Both the position numbers and the translations under genes were made by a program. A stretch of 64,000 nucleotides of DNA from Entomospira culicis (GTDB lineage Bacteria; Spirochaetota; Spirochaetia; WRBN01): the NCBI RefSeq assembly GCF_028748145.1, contig NZ_CP118181.1, positions 441,433-505,432 on the forward strand. Reading direction: 5' to 3'. Below, in pieces: positions 1-9,747 of this stretch (its first letter is position 1; the number at the start of each line of letters is the position of its first letter). The notes under the pieces were generated by a model. It ran no database searches and was not told where the DNA came from. It saw only the letters and a program-made list of their open reading frames with translations.

Positions 1-10
1 GAGTGATTGG

Positions 11-1390
11 ATGATGATGGCTGGCATTGGAGTGGTCTTTTTTGCGATGCTTTTGGTGCTTAGAGGCATGGCGAAAAATCCTAAGCAATTTAATTTTTCC
101 AAGCGCGTCTTTGCGGGCTTGGCCTTTGGTATTCTTTTTGGGGCAGTGTTGCAGGTGCTCTTTTTAGAGCAGCACGCGCAGATGCTCTTTAAGACGCTGG
201 AGTGGACAAACTTGGTGGGGCAAGCCTACCTTGGTCTTTTGCAGATGATTATCATGCCATTGATTATCGTCTCGATCTCTAGTGCGATCTTGAATATGAA
301 GCAAGACGAGAATCTCGCGGGAGCAACCGGACAAATTATCGGGGTGCTGGTGGCAACAACTGCGATATCGGCGATGATTGGTATTGGTATCAGCCTTGTA
401 TTTAACCTGCAGGCACCAGATGTGATTACTAGTGACATGACCAACCGAGGCGCTGTGCTGGAGGGAATGGTTGATGCTAATAATCTTGGGATGGCGCATC
501 AAATTAGACAAATGCTACCAGATAATCCGTTTAAAGATATGGCGGGTATCCGTAAGACCTCTACGCTAGGTGTGGTGATTTTTGTGGCGCTCTTTTCTTT
601 GGCAGCGCGTCAAATTGCAAACAAAAAAGAGAAGAGCTTCTCTCTTATTAAAGACGGTGTAACGGCGCTTCATGATGTGGTGATGCGTCTTTTAACGATT
701 GTTCTACGCTTAACTCCTTATGGTGTTTTTGCTATGATGACCAACTTAATGGCTACAAGTTCTTTTGAGGAGATGCTCAAATTTGTCTACTTCCTTGGTG
801 CTAGCTACTTGGGACTCTTGCTTATCTTTTTGGTGCATCTTCTTTTAATTTCTATCAGTGGACTTAATCCTGCTACGTATGTCAAAAAAGGCTGGCCGGT
901 CTTTCTCTTTGCTTTTACCAGCCGTAGCTCGATGGGAACAATTCCGCTTAATGTTAAGGCGCAGACCCAGAGCATGGGGGTGAGCGAGAGCTCTGCGAAT
1001 CTCTCGGCAAGTTTGGGTGGGTCAATTGGACAAAATGGTTGCGCGGGTCTCTATCCTGCTATGCTCGCGATTATGATTATGATCTCTTCTGGCATGGATA
1101 TTACGATTGGTACGATTATTCAGTTGATTTTAGTGGTAGCTATTAGTAGCTTTGGTGTAGCGGGAGTAGGTGGTGGTGCGACCTTTGCCGCGCTCATTGT
1201 CTTGAGTATCATGAATTTACCCGTAGCTTTGGTTGGTGTCTTAATTTCGGTAGAACCACTTATCGATATGGGACGTACGGCTATCAATGTCAGTGGTGCG
1301 ATGACTTCCGGACTTGTGAGTAGTCGCTGGCAAAAGACGCTTAATCTTGAGCGCTACAACGATCCAACGGCATCAATTCAAGAAGAGTAA
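11..1390 (+). CDS. tcyP: L-cystine:cation symporter, TcyP-like (DAACS family)
   Basis: Multi-pass inner-membrane symporter of the dicarboxylate/amino acid:cation symporter family. The N-terminal part has the spacing and 'FSKRVF' stretch of Bacillus TcyP, followed by hydrophobic segments throughout and a re-entrant-loop region rich in Ser/Gly ('SRSSMGTIPLNV', about residues 303-314). The length of 459 aa is close to the roughly 463 of TcyP, so the protein is probably complete. The frame is still open to the left window edge, however, so a slightly earlier start cannot be excluded. It lies 23 nt before a CoA-disulfide reductase, which suggests one thiol-related unit: cystine import feeding cysteine and CoA, plus disulfide reduction. 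The family call is secure. The cystine specificity is inferred from the N-terminal resemblance and the neighbour. Confidence 0.85.
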   Translation: MMMAGIGVVFFAMLLVLRGMAKNPKQFNFSKRVFAGLAFGILFGAVLQVLFLEQHAQMLFKTLEWTNLVGQAYLGLLQMIIMPLIIVSISSAILNMKQDENLAGATGQIIGVLVATTAISAMIGIGISLVFNLQAPDVITSDMTNRGAVLEGMVDANNLGMAHQIRQMLPDNPFKDMAGIRKTSTLGVVIFVALFSLAARQIANKKEKSFSLIKDGVTALHDVVMRLLTIVLRLTPYGVFAMMTNLMATSSFEEMLKFVYFLGASYLGLLLIFLVHLLLISISGLNPATYVKKGWPVFLFAFTSRSSMGTIPLNVKAQTQSMGVSESSANLSASLGGSIGQNGCAGLYPAMLAIMIMISSGMDITIGTIIQLILVVAISSFGVAGVGGGATFAALIVLSIMNLPVALVGVLISVEPLIDMGRTAINVSGAMTSGLVSSRWQKTLNLERYNDPTASIQEE

Positions 1391-1413
1391 GATAAGACGA
1401 ACAGGGGGATATT

Positions 1414-2745
1414 ATGAAGATTATTGTGGTGGGGGCAACGGCAGCGGGTACGACATTTGCAGCCAAAATGCGTCGAAATAAAAAGGATGCACAGATTATC
1501 TTATTAGAGAAGAGTAACACGACGAGCTTAGGCGCGTGTGGTTTACCTTTTTATGTTGGCGGATTTTTTGACAATCCCCATCACATGATCGCCCGTACGC
1601 CCGAGCAATTTGTGGAGAGTGGCATTGATACGCGTATTTTACATGAAGCATTGTCGGTTAATGCAAAAGATAAATCGATTTTAATTAAAGATTTAGCGAA
1701 AAATCAAGAGTACTCCGAGAGCTATGATGCTTTAGTGATTGCGACGGGTGCAAGCGTAGCGCCCATGCCATTTTCTCTCGCCGAAGGGGTGGATATTTAT
1801 CCCTTGCGTCGCTTAGAGGATGGTATTAGGTTACACGAGGCGCTTCATAGTAGTACGCCCAAACACGTGGCAATCATCGGTGCGGGTTTTATCGGCATCG
1901 AGGTGGTCGAAGGGGCGCTCAAGCTTGGGCATCAAGTCTCTCTTATTGACGGCGCGCCAAAACCAATGGCAAATAGCGTGGATGAGGAATTTCAGAATCT
2001 CATTGATGAGGAATTAAATGCCCACAATGTAAAAGGTTATTACGGATCGTTCATTAAGGCGATCGACCAAAATAAGAGCATTATCTTAGAAAATGGTCAA
2101 CGTATTTCTGCGGATATTATTGTCTGGGCGGGGGGAATTGTGCCGGCAACAATGTGGCTAGAGCCCAGCGGCATTGCGATGGAGCGTGGTGTGATTCAAA
2201 CCGATCGCAACGGGGAAACATCACTGACGGATATCTATGCAATCGGCGACTGCGCAACGGTGCATCATTTGGTATTGGATAAACCATTTTATAGTCCGCT
2301 CGCAACGACAGCCAATAAGATGGGGCGTTTTTTAGCCGATCACTTGGCGGGTGTAGCAACTGGTGATTTTACGGGAATGATGGGCAGTGCGAGTCTTAAA
2401 GCGTGCGACTTAGAGGTGGTACGCGTGGGGCTCTCGGAGGGAGAGGCAAAGCGTCATGGTGTTAGCTATCAAAGTGCGTTTATCGAAGATAAAGATCACA
2501 CCAATTACTATCCCGATGCGCAAAAAATTTGGATCAAGCTTCTTTACGACGATACAGGCGTCATTTTAGGGGCGCAACTTGCAGGAAAGCGTGGGGCAGC
2601 TCTACGCGGTAGCGCCATGGCATTTGCTGTGGCTAAGCGCATGACGATTAAGGAGTTGGGTCTCTTGGATATTCCCTATAGTCCACCTTTTGCGCGCACT
2701 TGGGATGCCCTCAATGTGGCAGGCAACGCCTCGAAATTAAAATAG
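1414..2745 (+). CDS. cdr: CoA-disulfide reductase / NADH oxidase family flavoprotein
   Basis: Pyridine-nucleotide-disulfide oxidoreductase with a single active-site cysteine. An FAD-binding Rossmann start ('VVGATAAGTTFA') is followed by the cysteine in 'GACGLPFYVGG' (about residue 43), a NAD(P)H Rossmann motif ('IIGAGFIGIE', about 154) and the second FAD motif ending in 'IYAIGDCA' (about 278). The C-terminal dimerisation domain ends in 'YSPPFARTWD', as in CoA-disulfide reductases that use a tyrosine pair. Length 443 aa is normal. The start has a strong AGGGGG ribosome site. In Borrelia a related enzyme maintains CoA as the main low-molecular-weight thiol, so the pairing with a cystine transporter fits a CoA-based redox system. 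The alternatives are water-forming NADH oxidase or polysulfide reductase. Confidence 0.85.
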   Translation: MKIIVVGATAAGTTFAAKMRRNKKDAQIILLEKSNTTSLGACGLPFYVGGFFDNPHHMIARTPEQFVESGIDTRILHEALSVNAKDKSILIKDLAKNQEYSESYDALVIATGASVAPMPFSLAEGVDIYPLRRLEDGIRLHEALHSSTPKHVAIIGAGFIGIEVVEGALKLGHQVSLIDGAPKPMANSVDEEFQNLIDEELNAHNVKGYYGSFIKAIDQNKSIILENGQRISADIIVWAGGIVPATMWLEPSGIAMERGVIQTDRNGETSLTDIYAIGDCATVHHLVLDKPFYSPLATTANKMGRFLADHLAGVATGDFTGMMGSASLKACDLEVVRVGLSEGEAKRHGVSYQSAFIEDKDHTNYYPDAQKIWIKLLYDDTGVILGAQLAGKRGAALRGSAMAFAVAKRMTIKELGLLDIPYSPPFARTWDALNVAGNASKLK

Positions 2746-2761
2746 TTTAAAGATAACAGAG

Positions 2762-2791
2762 AGAAGCACTGGAAAACCAGTGCTTCTTTTT
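2762..2791 (+). terminator. Intrinsic terminator after the cystine/CoA-disulfide unit
   Basis: An 11-bp perfect stem (2762-2772 with 2777-2787) around an AAAA loop, followed by a T run. It closes the two-gene plus-strand unit before the convergent MBOAT gene. Confidence 0.9.
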
Positions 2792-2844
2792 AGGTACAAG
2801 TATGTTTAGATTAGCTCATATCAAAATTACTAACCATTTTTTTA

Positions 2845-4287
2845 TTAGAAATTAAAATATAGAAAATCACTGACATTATTATCTGACAATAAGGCGAGAA
2901 AAGCTATTAAAAAACTCATAGATGCTAGGAAGAGCGTTCGATAATTAGTTGTAAACTGGATGAGTTGTTCTTGCGAATTTTTCATTTTAAGGATGATAAG
3001 GAGAGCGCTAAAAATATATATAGTAATTATCGGAATCGTGAGACTAGTGTTGATGGAAAATGAATTACTCAAAATGAAATCAATGAGGGTCTCGATATTG
3101 GACTGCATGTTACCAAAGCCATTGAGACCTAGCATGCCTTTAAAAAGAGTCATTGCCTCGCGAACGTTATTGGCACGAAAGAAGACCCAAGCACCGTTGA
3201 TAAACCCAAACGTAAGCAACCAGGCTATAATGTTAGGCATACGTATATTCCATTGACGCCACATACGATGCATGACTAATGCCAAGCCATGCAAGAGACC
3301 CCAAATAATGAATGTCCACCCAGCGCCATGCCAAATTCCACCTAATAAAAAAGTGATCGTGAGGTTGACGTAGGTTCTATACTTGCCTTGACGATTGCCA
3401 CCTAGTGGAATATATACATAGGTGGATAAAAATCTACTTAATGTCATATGCCAACGTCGCCAAAAATCTTGAATGTTTAGGGCTTTGTACGGTGAATTAA
3501 AATTGATCGGTAGATGAATGTTGAAGAGTAATGCCAAGCCAATCGCCATATCACTATAGCCACTAAAGTCAAAGTATAATTGAAAGGTGTAGCTCAAAGA
3601 GGTTTGCCATGCAGAAAAAAAGTCTAAATTAACGTCTCCAAAGCCTGCATTAGCCCATAATGCAAACGTATCTGCAATGATAACTTTTTTAAATAGTCCC
3701 AAAGAGAAGATAAAAATACCTCGAGCTGTATTCACACTACTTATTTTACGGTTGTTAGCATCTAAGAACTGGGGAGTCATTTCACTGTGGCTAACGATGG
3801 GACCTGCAATAAGCTGAGGGAAAAAGGTGATAAAGAGGGTATAGTCTAGGAAATTGGTATGTCGAACATTACCCTTATAACTATCCACTAAGAATGCAAT
3901 TTGTTGAAACGTGAAGAAAGAGATGGCCAAGGGTAGCATTAGGTTAAGCAACGGAAGTGCATTGGAGGTTACTCTATTCATATTTTGGATAACAAAATCT
4001 GTATATTTAAAGATTCCTATGAGAAGTAAATTGAGGCTTATACCTAGTATGAGAATAGATTTATTTTTATTTTTTAATAGTAGAACGCCTAAAAAATAAT
4101 TGAAAAGAATAGAACCAGTGATTAAAAATAAGTACTCTTTTTTCCAGTAACCATAAAAGAAGAGTGAGGCTAATACGAGGAATATTTTAGCCGGGGTTGC
4201 TTTTTTTAGGGTGTGTTGCAGGAGAAAATAGCCTAATAGGGTGATCGGGAGGAATAGCAAGATAAAAAGTGGCGTATTAAAGAGCAT
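2845..4287 (-). CDS. MBOAT family O-acyltransferase (AlgI/PatA-like)
   Basis: Membrane-bound O-acyltransferase of about 480 aa. It begins 'MLFNTPLFILLFLP', as AlgI/DltB-type proteins do. Many membrane helices surround the conserved core 'QDFWRRWHMTLSRFL', and the catalytic His lies in 'GGIWHGAGWTFIIWG'. I place the start at 4287, not at the farther upstream in-frame start at 4452, because of the family N-terminus and a GGAG ribosome site directly before it. The gene overlaps the stop of the upstream SGNH-like gene by 11 nt, so the two are translationally coupled. Together they resemble systems that move acyl groups across the inner membrane and attach them to an exported glycan or other envelope polymer. 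The acceptor is not identifiable from the window. Confidence 0.88.
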   Translation of the reverse strand: MLFNTPLFILLFLPITLLGYFLLQHTLKKATPAKIFLVLASLFFYGYWKKEYLFLITGSILFNYFLGVLLLKNKNKSILILGISLNLLLIGIFKYTDFVIQNMNRVTSNALPLLNLMLPLAISFFTFQQIAFLVDSYKGNVRHTNFLDYTLFITFFPQLIAGPIVSHSEMTPQFLDANNRKISSVNTARGIFIFSLGLFKKVIIADTFALWANAGFGDVNLDFFSAWQTSLSYTFQLYFDFSGYSDMAIGLALLFNIHLPINFNSPYKALNIQDFWRRWHMTLSRFLSTYVYIPLGGNRQGKYRTYVNLTITFLLGGIWHGAGWTFIIWGLLHGLALVMHRMWRQWNIRMPNIIAWLLTFGFINGAWVFFRANNVREAMTLFKGMLGLNGFGNMQSNIETLIDFILSNSFSINTSLTIPIITIYIFSALLIILKMKNSQEQLIQFTTNYRTLFLASMSFLIAFLALLSDNNVSDFLYFNF

Positions 4288-5353
4288 CAGTATCTCCAAA
4301 GGTAAAATTTTCAAACAAAATCGCCCACATCTCCGCGGTGGGGTGGTTAGCGTCTCGGAAGTATGAGGCATCGAGGTTATATCGATATGGATTAAAGCTC
4401 CCAACGACGGGGACGCCATGCTCTGTAGCAAATCCCAAAATATCAGCCTCAACTATGTGTAAAAAGTCGCTACGCTCTATAGAGGTATCATAGGTTAATG
4501 GAGGATAAGGGGTTAGTAGCAGAATCGGCGTAATACCATAACTTTGCATATCTAACGCTAGTACTTTGATTAAAGTGCGATATGCCTGGTATCGTTGGTT
4601 ATCTTTGGTCAGCATTTCACCAAAATCAATAAAGTGTTTTTCATCTTGGGGTGAATGATTATGTAACGTATAACTACCATCAGACTGTATGGTTCTTTTG
4701 CCAACAAGCATCTCATTAGGTATCGCAAAAAAATTATCTCGGTTAATAAATTGAAGATTTTGTAACAAATAGGAAAACGAGAAGAGTTCGGCTCTACGCA
4801 TGGTTTGAAATGATCTTCGTCTTTCTAATGAGCGTTGTTGTATCTCTCTATCAAGATATTTTTCACTCCATGCCCTAAATAGCGTTTCATCAACGAATAT
4901 GTTCTCTTCACGAGAAGGGGGAGAAAATTCAATGATGGCGTATTGTGGTATCGGTAAAGATGGGTTATTTCTATTTAAAAAATATTGCCACATTTCAATG
5001 ATACCATTAATACCACCACCATGAATACTTAAGTTGATAAAGTGATTATTAGTTTGAAGATGACTGCTATTCAATAGCAGTAAACGTGATGTGCCTAGTG
5101 CAAAAATAGGTGGGTTTTTATTCTCTAAATGTAAGCGTCGTTGTAAAGCTCCTTGTCTGATGTGATAGCTTGAATCAATAATCGAGTTACCAGCATTCAG
5201 CGCATCAACGCCACGCTGTATACGCTTAAAGTAAAAACTATGAGGATTTTCATACAAAATATCATAATCAGTAAAAAAGTTAAAAGCACCAATTGATAGC
5301 ATGACAAAGATGATATTGGTAAAGAAGAAAAGTATCCATTTTTTATAATTCAT
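4277..5353 (-). CDS. DltD/AlgX-like SGNH-type periplasmic protein, partner of the MBOAT
   Basis: A protein of 358 aa with one N-terminal hydrophobic anchor (residues about 5-25) and a large exported domain. Two features point to an SGNH-hydrolase-like fold: 'FALGTSRLLLLNSS' in the region of the nucleophile block and a late 'RDANHPTAEMWAIL', resembling the Asp-x-x-His block. Proteins of this type commonly sit beside MBOAT enzymes and transfer the acyl group to its final acceptor. The MBOAT start lies inside this gene's end. No ribosome binding site precedes the ATG. Instead TTGACA, 18 nt and TATCAT end 7 nt before it, so the mRNA is probably leaderless. The assignment rests on motifs and context, not on a strong family match. 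Confidence 0.65.
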   Translation of the reverse strand: MNYKKWILFFFTNIIFVMLSIGAFNFFTDYDILYENPHSFYFKRIQRGVDALNAGNSIIDSSYHIRQGALQRRLHLENKNPPIFALGTSRLLLLNSSHLQTNNHFINLSIHGGGINGIIEMWQYFLNRNNPSLPIPQYAIIEFSPPSREENIFVDETLFRAWSEKYLDREIQQRSLERRRSFQTMRRAELFSFSYLLQNLQFINRDNFFAIPNEMLVGKRTIQSDGSYTLHNHSPQDEKHFIDFGEMLTKDNQRYQAYRTLIKVLALDMQSYGITPILLLTPYPPLTYDTSIERSDFLHIVEADILGFATEHGVPVVGSFNPYRYNLDASYFRDANHPTAEMWAILFENFTFGDTDAL

Positions 5354-5360
5354 ATCACGA

Positions 5361-5390
5361 ATGATAGCATATTTAATAGGTTTCTGTCAA
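5361..5390 (-). promoter_or_regulatory. Sigma70-type promoter abutting the SGNH-like gene (leaderless)
   Basis: Read on the minus strand: -35 TTGACA (5390-5385), 18-nt spacer, -10 TATCAT (5366-5361), then 7 nt to the ATG at 5353. The expected transcription start falls at or next to the start codon. Confidence 0.7.
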
Positions 5391-5407
5391 CGTTAATTTT
5401 CAAATAG

Positions 5408-5438
5408 AAAATAAGCGCTGACATTCAGCGCTTATTTT
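5408..5438 (-). terminator. Terminator of groEL
   Basis: A 13-bp stem (5408-5420 with 5426-5438) around a 5-nt loop with A/T tails on both sides, about 25 nt past the groEL stop on the minus strand. Confidence 0.85.
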
Positions 5439-5461
5439 AATCCTGTTATTGTCAAGAAATG

Positions 5462-7141
<1,680 letters not shown>

Positions 7142-7199
7142 TTATGATTAATATTGATCGGGAGCATATTCGCTCATCACAAAGATGCCCCTTAGCTTA

Positions 7200-7228
7200 A
7201 AGATAGCAATAATTGTACCAAGAGGCAA
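7200..7228 (-). promoter_or_regulatory. Candidate groEL promoter
   Basis: Minus strand: TTGCCT (7228-7223), 17-nt spacer, TATCTT (7205-7200), giving a leader of about 90 nt. No CIRCE element or other obvious heat-shock operator overlaps it. Confidence 0.45.
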
Positions 7229-7241
7229 CTATTTTTTATCA

Positions 7242-8516
7242 TTATTCGGAAAAATCCTCTAATAGTGGGGTATTTTCTTCACGTTTAGGATAAAATAGCA
7301 GCGATTCGATACGATTTTCGGTGACTTGTTCGACAATGAATTTACCTACATCAAAGATCACTTCGTCGTTCACCTCGGCGATGCGTTCGAGTTTTTCTGC
7401 GAGTAATCCTGCCACAGTAAAGATATGTTTGTCGTGCGTAATGCGTTCGCCTGCCACCTCTTCTAGGCGATAGATGGGCAAGTCGCCAGAGAGGCGTAGC
7501 GCGTCGCCTAAGCTCTCCATTACCAGCTCTGGATTTTCATCTTCATCATAGAGCTCGCCGAGAATTTCTTCTAATACGTCTTCTCGGCTAGCTACTCCGG
7601 CTAAGCCACCGTACTCATCCAAGACGATGGCAATGTTGAGCGACTCACGATGGAAGACGGCAAGGAGCTCTTTAAGCGGTAGGCTGGATGGTACATAAAT
7701 CGGATTTTTCATGATGGAATGCAAGGATTTATCGCCATCGCCATGCAGGTAGGCTTTAATGAGGTCATTTTCTAAAACAACCCCGATGATTTCCTCACAA
7801 CCGCGTTCTCCATAGACGGGGATACGCGTAAAACTTTGGGCGGCAACTTCGGCGAGTGCTTCGTGGATACTCATCGAGGCATCGAGAGAGAAGACATCTT
7901 TACGGTGGGTGAGCACCGACTGTACCGTGTGATCTGCTAGACGGAAGAGCCCCGTAACGGCCTCTTTCTCATACTGTTGCACCGTACCCGAGGCTTCGGC
8001 AAGTTTGACCATATGAAGAATGCTATCTAGGCTGAAGGGCTTGGCTTTTTTCCCGCCTAAAAGACGGTTAAAGAACATCCCAAAAAAGGAGACCAAGGCC
8101 ACCACTGGTTTTAGGATAATCACGAAGACTTGGAGGAAAGGTGCAAGGAGCACAGCAAAGAATTCGTTGTGGTTTAGGGCGATTTGCTTGGGGGTTACTT
8201 CTGCAAAGATAAGAATAACCAGCGTTAAAATAGCCGTGGAGTAAGCAACAGCACCTTGCCCAAGATACTTAATGGTGAGCATGGTTGCCAGCGCACCGGC
8301 TACGGTGTTGGCGATGTTGTTGCCTACTAAGATAGAGCCGATTAAACTCTCTCCGTTGCTGGCAAGCTTAGCGCTTAGCCGTGCGAATCGATTCTTATCG
8401 CTTTTCATTTTCTCTACCTGTAAAGGTGAGAGCGAGGTGTAGGCGGTCTCTGCAATAGAAAAGAGAGCAGAAAAAGAGAGTATAACGACTAAAAGAAGCA
8501 CATACGATAATAACAT
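7242..8516 (-). CDS. CNNM/CBS-pair membrane protein (HlyC/CorC family)
   Basis: A 424-aa protein: an N-terminal DUF21/CNNM membrane domain with about four hydrophobic segments (residues 1-150), a CBS pair (about 185-310) containing 'LDEYGGLAGVASREDVLEEILGEL', and a C-terminal CorC_HlyC domain. CNNM proteins are implicated in magnesium/cobalt transport; older annotations call them haemolysins. The start at 8516 ('MLLSYVLLL') is preceded by AGGAGAAGG and begins with the first membrane helix. A longer in-frame reading to 8621 adds a segment without family character. A second, soluble CBS/CorC protein without the membrane domain lies at 46461-47237. Confidence 0.9.
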   Translation of the reverse strand: MLLSYVLLLVVILSFSALFSIAETAYTSLSPLQVEKMKSDKNRFARLSAKLASNGESLIGSILVGNNIANTVAGALATMLTIKYLGQGAVAYSTAILTLVILIFAEVTPKQIALNHNEFFAVLLAPFLQVFVIILKPVVALVSFFGMFFNRLLGGKKAKPFSLDSILHMVKLAEASGTVQQYEKEAVTGLFRLADHTVQSVLTHRKDVFSLDASMSIHEALAEVAAQSFTRIPVYGERGCEEIIGVVLENDLIKAYLHGDGDKSLHSIMKNPIYVPSSLPLKELLAVFHRESLNIAIVLDEYGGLAGVASREDVLEEILGELYDEDENPELVMESLGDALRLSGDLPIYRLEEVAGERITHDKHIFTVAGLLAEKLERIAEVNDEVIFDVGKFIVEQVTENRIESLLFYPKREENTPLLEDFSE

Positions 8517-8649
8517 AATGCTACCTTCTCCTAGACAAGGTGAATAGGTTCCCGCATAAACACGGGCTATCTTCATCATCCATAATGTTTTTAGTTTACC
8601 GTGTAATAGCGAGTTTGTCAAGCTTTTTAGGCGAATTCTTCTTTATTGC

Positions 8650-8679
8650 TTGACTAAAAATCGCATTCTCTATTATAAT
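8650..8679 (+). promoter_or_regulatory. Promoter of the ltaE-guaA unit
   Basis: TTGACT (8650-8655), 18-nt spacer, TATAAT (8674-8679). It gives a leader of about 36 nt ending in an AGGAG ribosome site before the ATG at 8722. Confidence 0.8.
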
Positions 8680-8721
8680 AATAGTGTCCGTAGGGATAAA
8701 TTCGGTGTGCAGGAGAAGAGA

Positions 8722-9747
8722 ATGAATATGCGAAGAGTAGATCTGCGTAGCGATACGCTTACCAAGCCATCTGAGGCGATGCGAAAAGCGATGCTTCAAG
8801 CCCCCGTGGGGGACGATGTCTATCTGGAGGATCCGACCATTCTTGCGTTAGAAGAGAAGGCTGCCGATCTGTTGGGGATGGAGTCGGCGCTCTTTGTCAG
8901 CAGTGGTACGATGGGTAATCTTATCGCAGCTTATCTGCATGCACCACGAGGCACCGAGGTCTTGATGCACGAACGTGCCCATACTTACCGTACGGAGCTT
9001 TCGGGTATTTCGGCGGTGGCGGGGGCAAAGCCATTGCTTGCCAGTGGCGATCGCGGTATTCTTAAGCGAGAAGCGCTCGAGCCTCTGATGAACAAGCGAG
9101 CCATCTATTATATGGAGCGTACCAGTGCAATCTTTATTGAGAACACCCACAATTTTTGTGGCGGAAGTGTCTGGAATGCATTGGAGCTAGTGGAGATTGC
9201 CGACTTCGCGCGCGAGCATAAATTGGCGCTCCACATGGATGGGGCAAGACTCTTTAACGCCAGTGTTGCCTCGGGGATGAGTGCCAAGGAGATTGTGAAA
9301 GATTGTCATTCGGTAACTTTCTGTTTAAGTAAAGGATTAGGTGCGCCGGTGGGTTCGATTTTGGCAGGCGATCGTGATTTTGTCTACGAAGCTCGCCGTA
9401 CGCGAAAAATGCTCGGTGGTGGTATGCGCCAAGCAGGAATGTTGGCTGCTGCCGGTATCTACGCCCTCGATCATAACATCGATCGTTTGGCCGAAGATCA
9501 TCAACACGCACAATTCTTGGCAAAGGCAGCCAAGGAGAATCCGATCTTTACGCAAGTTATCGAGCCGGAAACCAATATTCTCTTCCTCCACACCGATCGT
9601 CCTGCGGTACAAATTGTCGAGAAGTTGGCGCAACGTGGCATTGCGGTTCTCTCCTTGGATGCGCATACGATTCGGTTTGTTACCCATTTAGATGTCTCAA
9701 CCGTAGATATTAATTATGTGAGTGAGGTTTTGCGTGAGCTTAAATAA
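8722..9747 (+). CDS. ltaE: Low-specificity L-threonine aldolase
   Basis: PLP-dependent fold-type I enzyme splitting L-threonine (or allo-threonine) into glycine and acetaldehyde. The N-terminal 'VDLRSDTLTKPS' is diagnostic. 'HMDGARLFNA' (about residues 172-181) carries the PLP-contacting Asp, and the PLP lysine lies in 'SVTFCLSKGLGAPVG' (about residue 203). At 341 aa it has normal length. I use the ATG at 8722, which has AGGAG 6 nt upstream and starts just before the family N-terminus. The 3' end overlaps guaA by 14 nt. Glycine from this enzyme can feed purine synthesis, so coupling to guaA is metabolically plausible. Confidence 0.95.
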   Translation: MNMRRVDLRSDTLTKPSEAMRKAMLQAPVGDDVYLEDPTILALEEKAADLLGMESALFVSSGTMGNLIAAYLHAPRGTEVLMHERAHTYRTELSGISAVAGAKPLLASGDRGILKREALEPLMNKRAIYYMERTSAIFIENTHNFCGGSVWNALELVEIADFAREHKLALHMDGARLFNASVASGMSAKEIVKDCHSVTFCLSKGLGAPVGSILAGDRDFVYEARRTRKMLGGGMRQAGMLAAAGIYALDHNIDRLAEDHQHAQFLAKAAKENPIFTQVIEPETNILFLHTDRPAVQIVEKLAQRGIAVLSLDAHTIRFVTHLDVSTVDINYVSEVLRELK

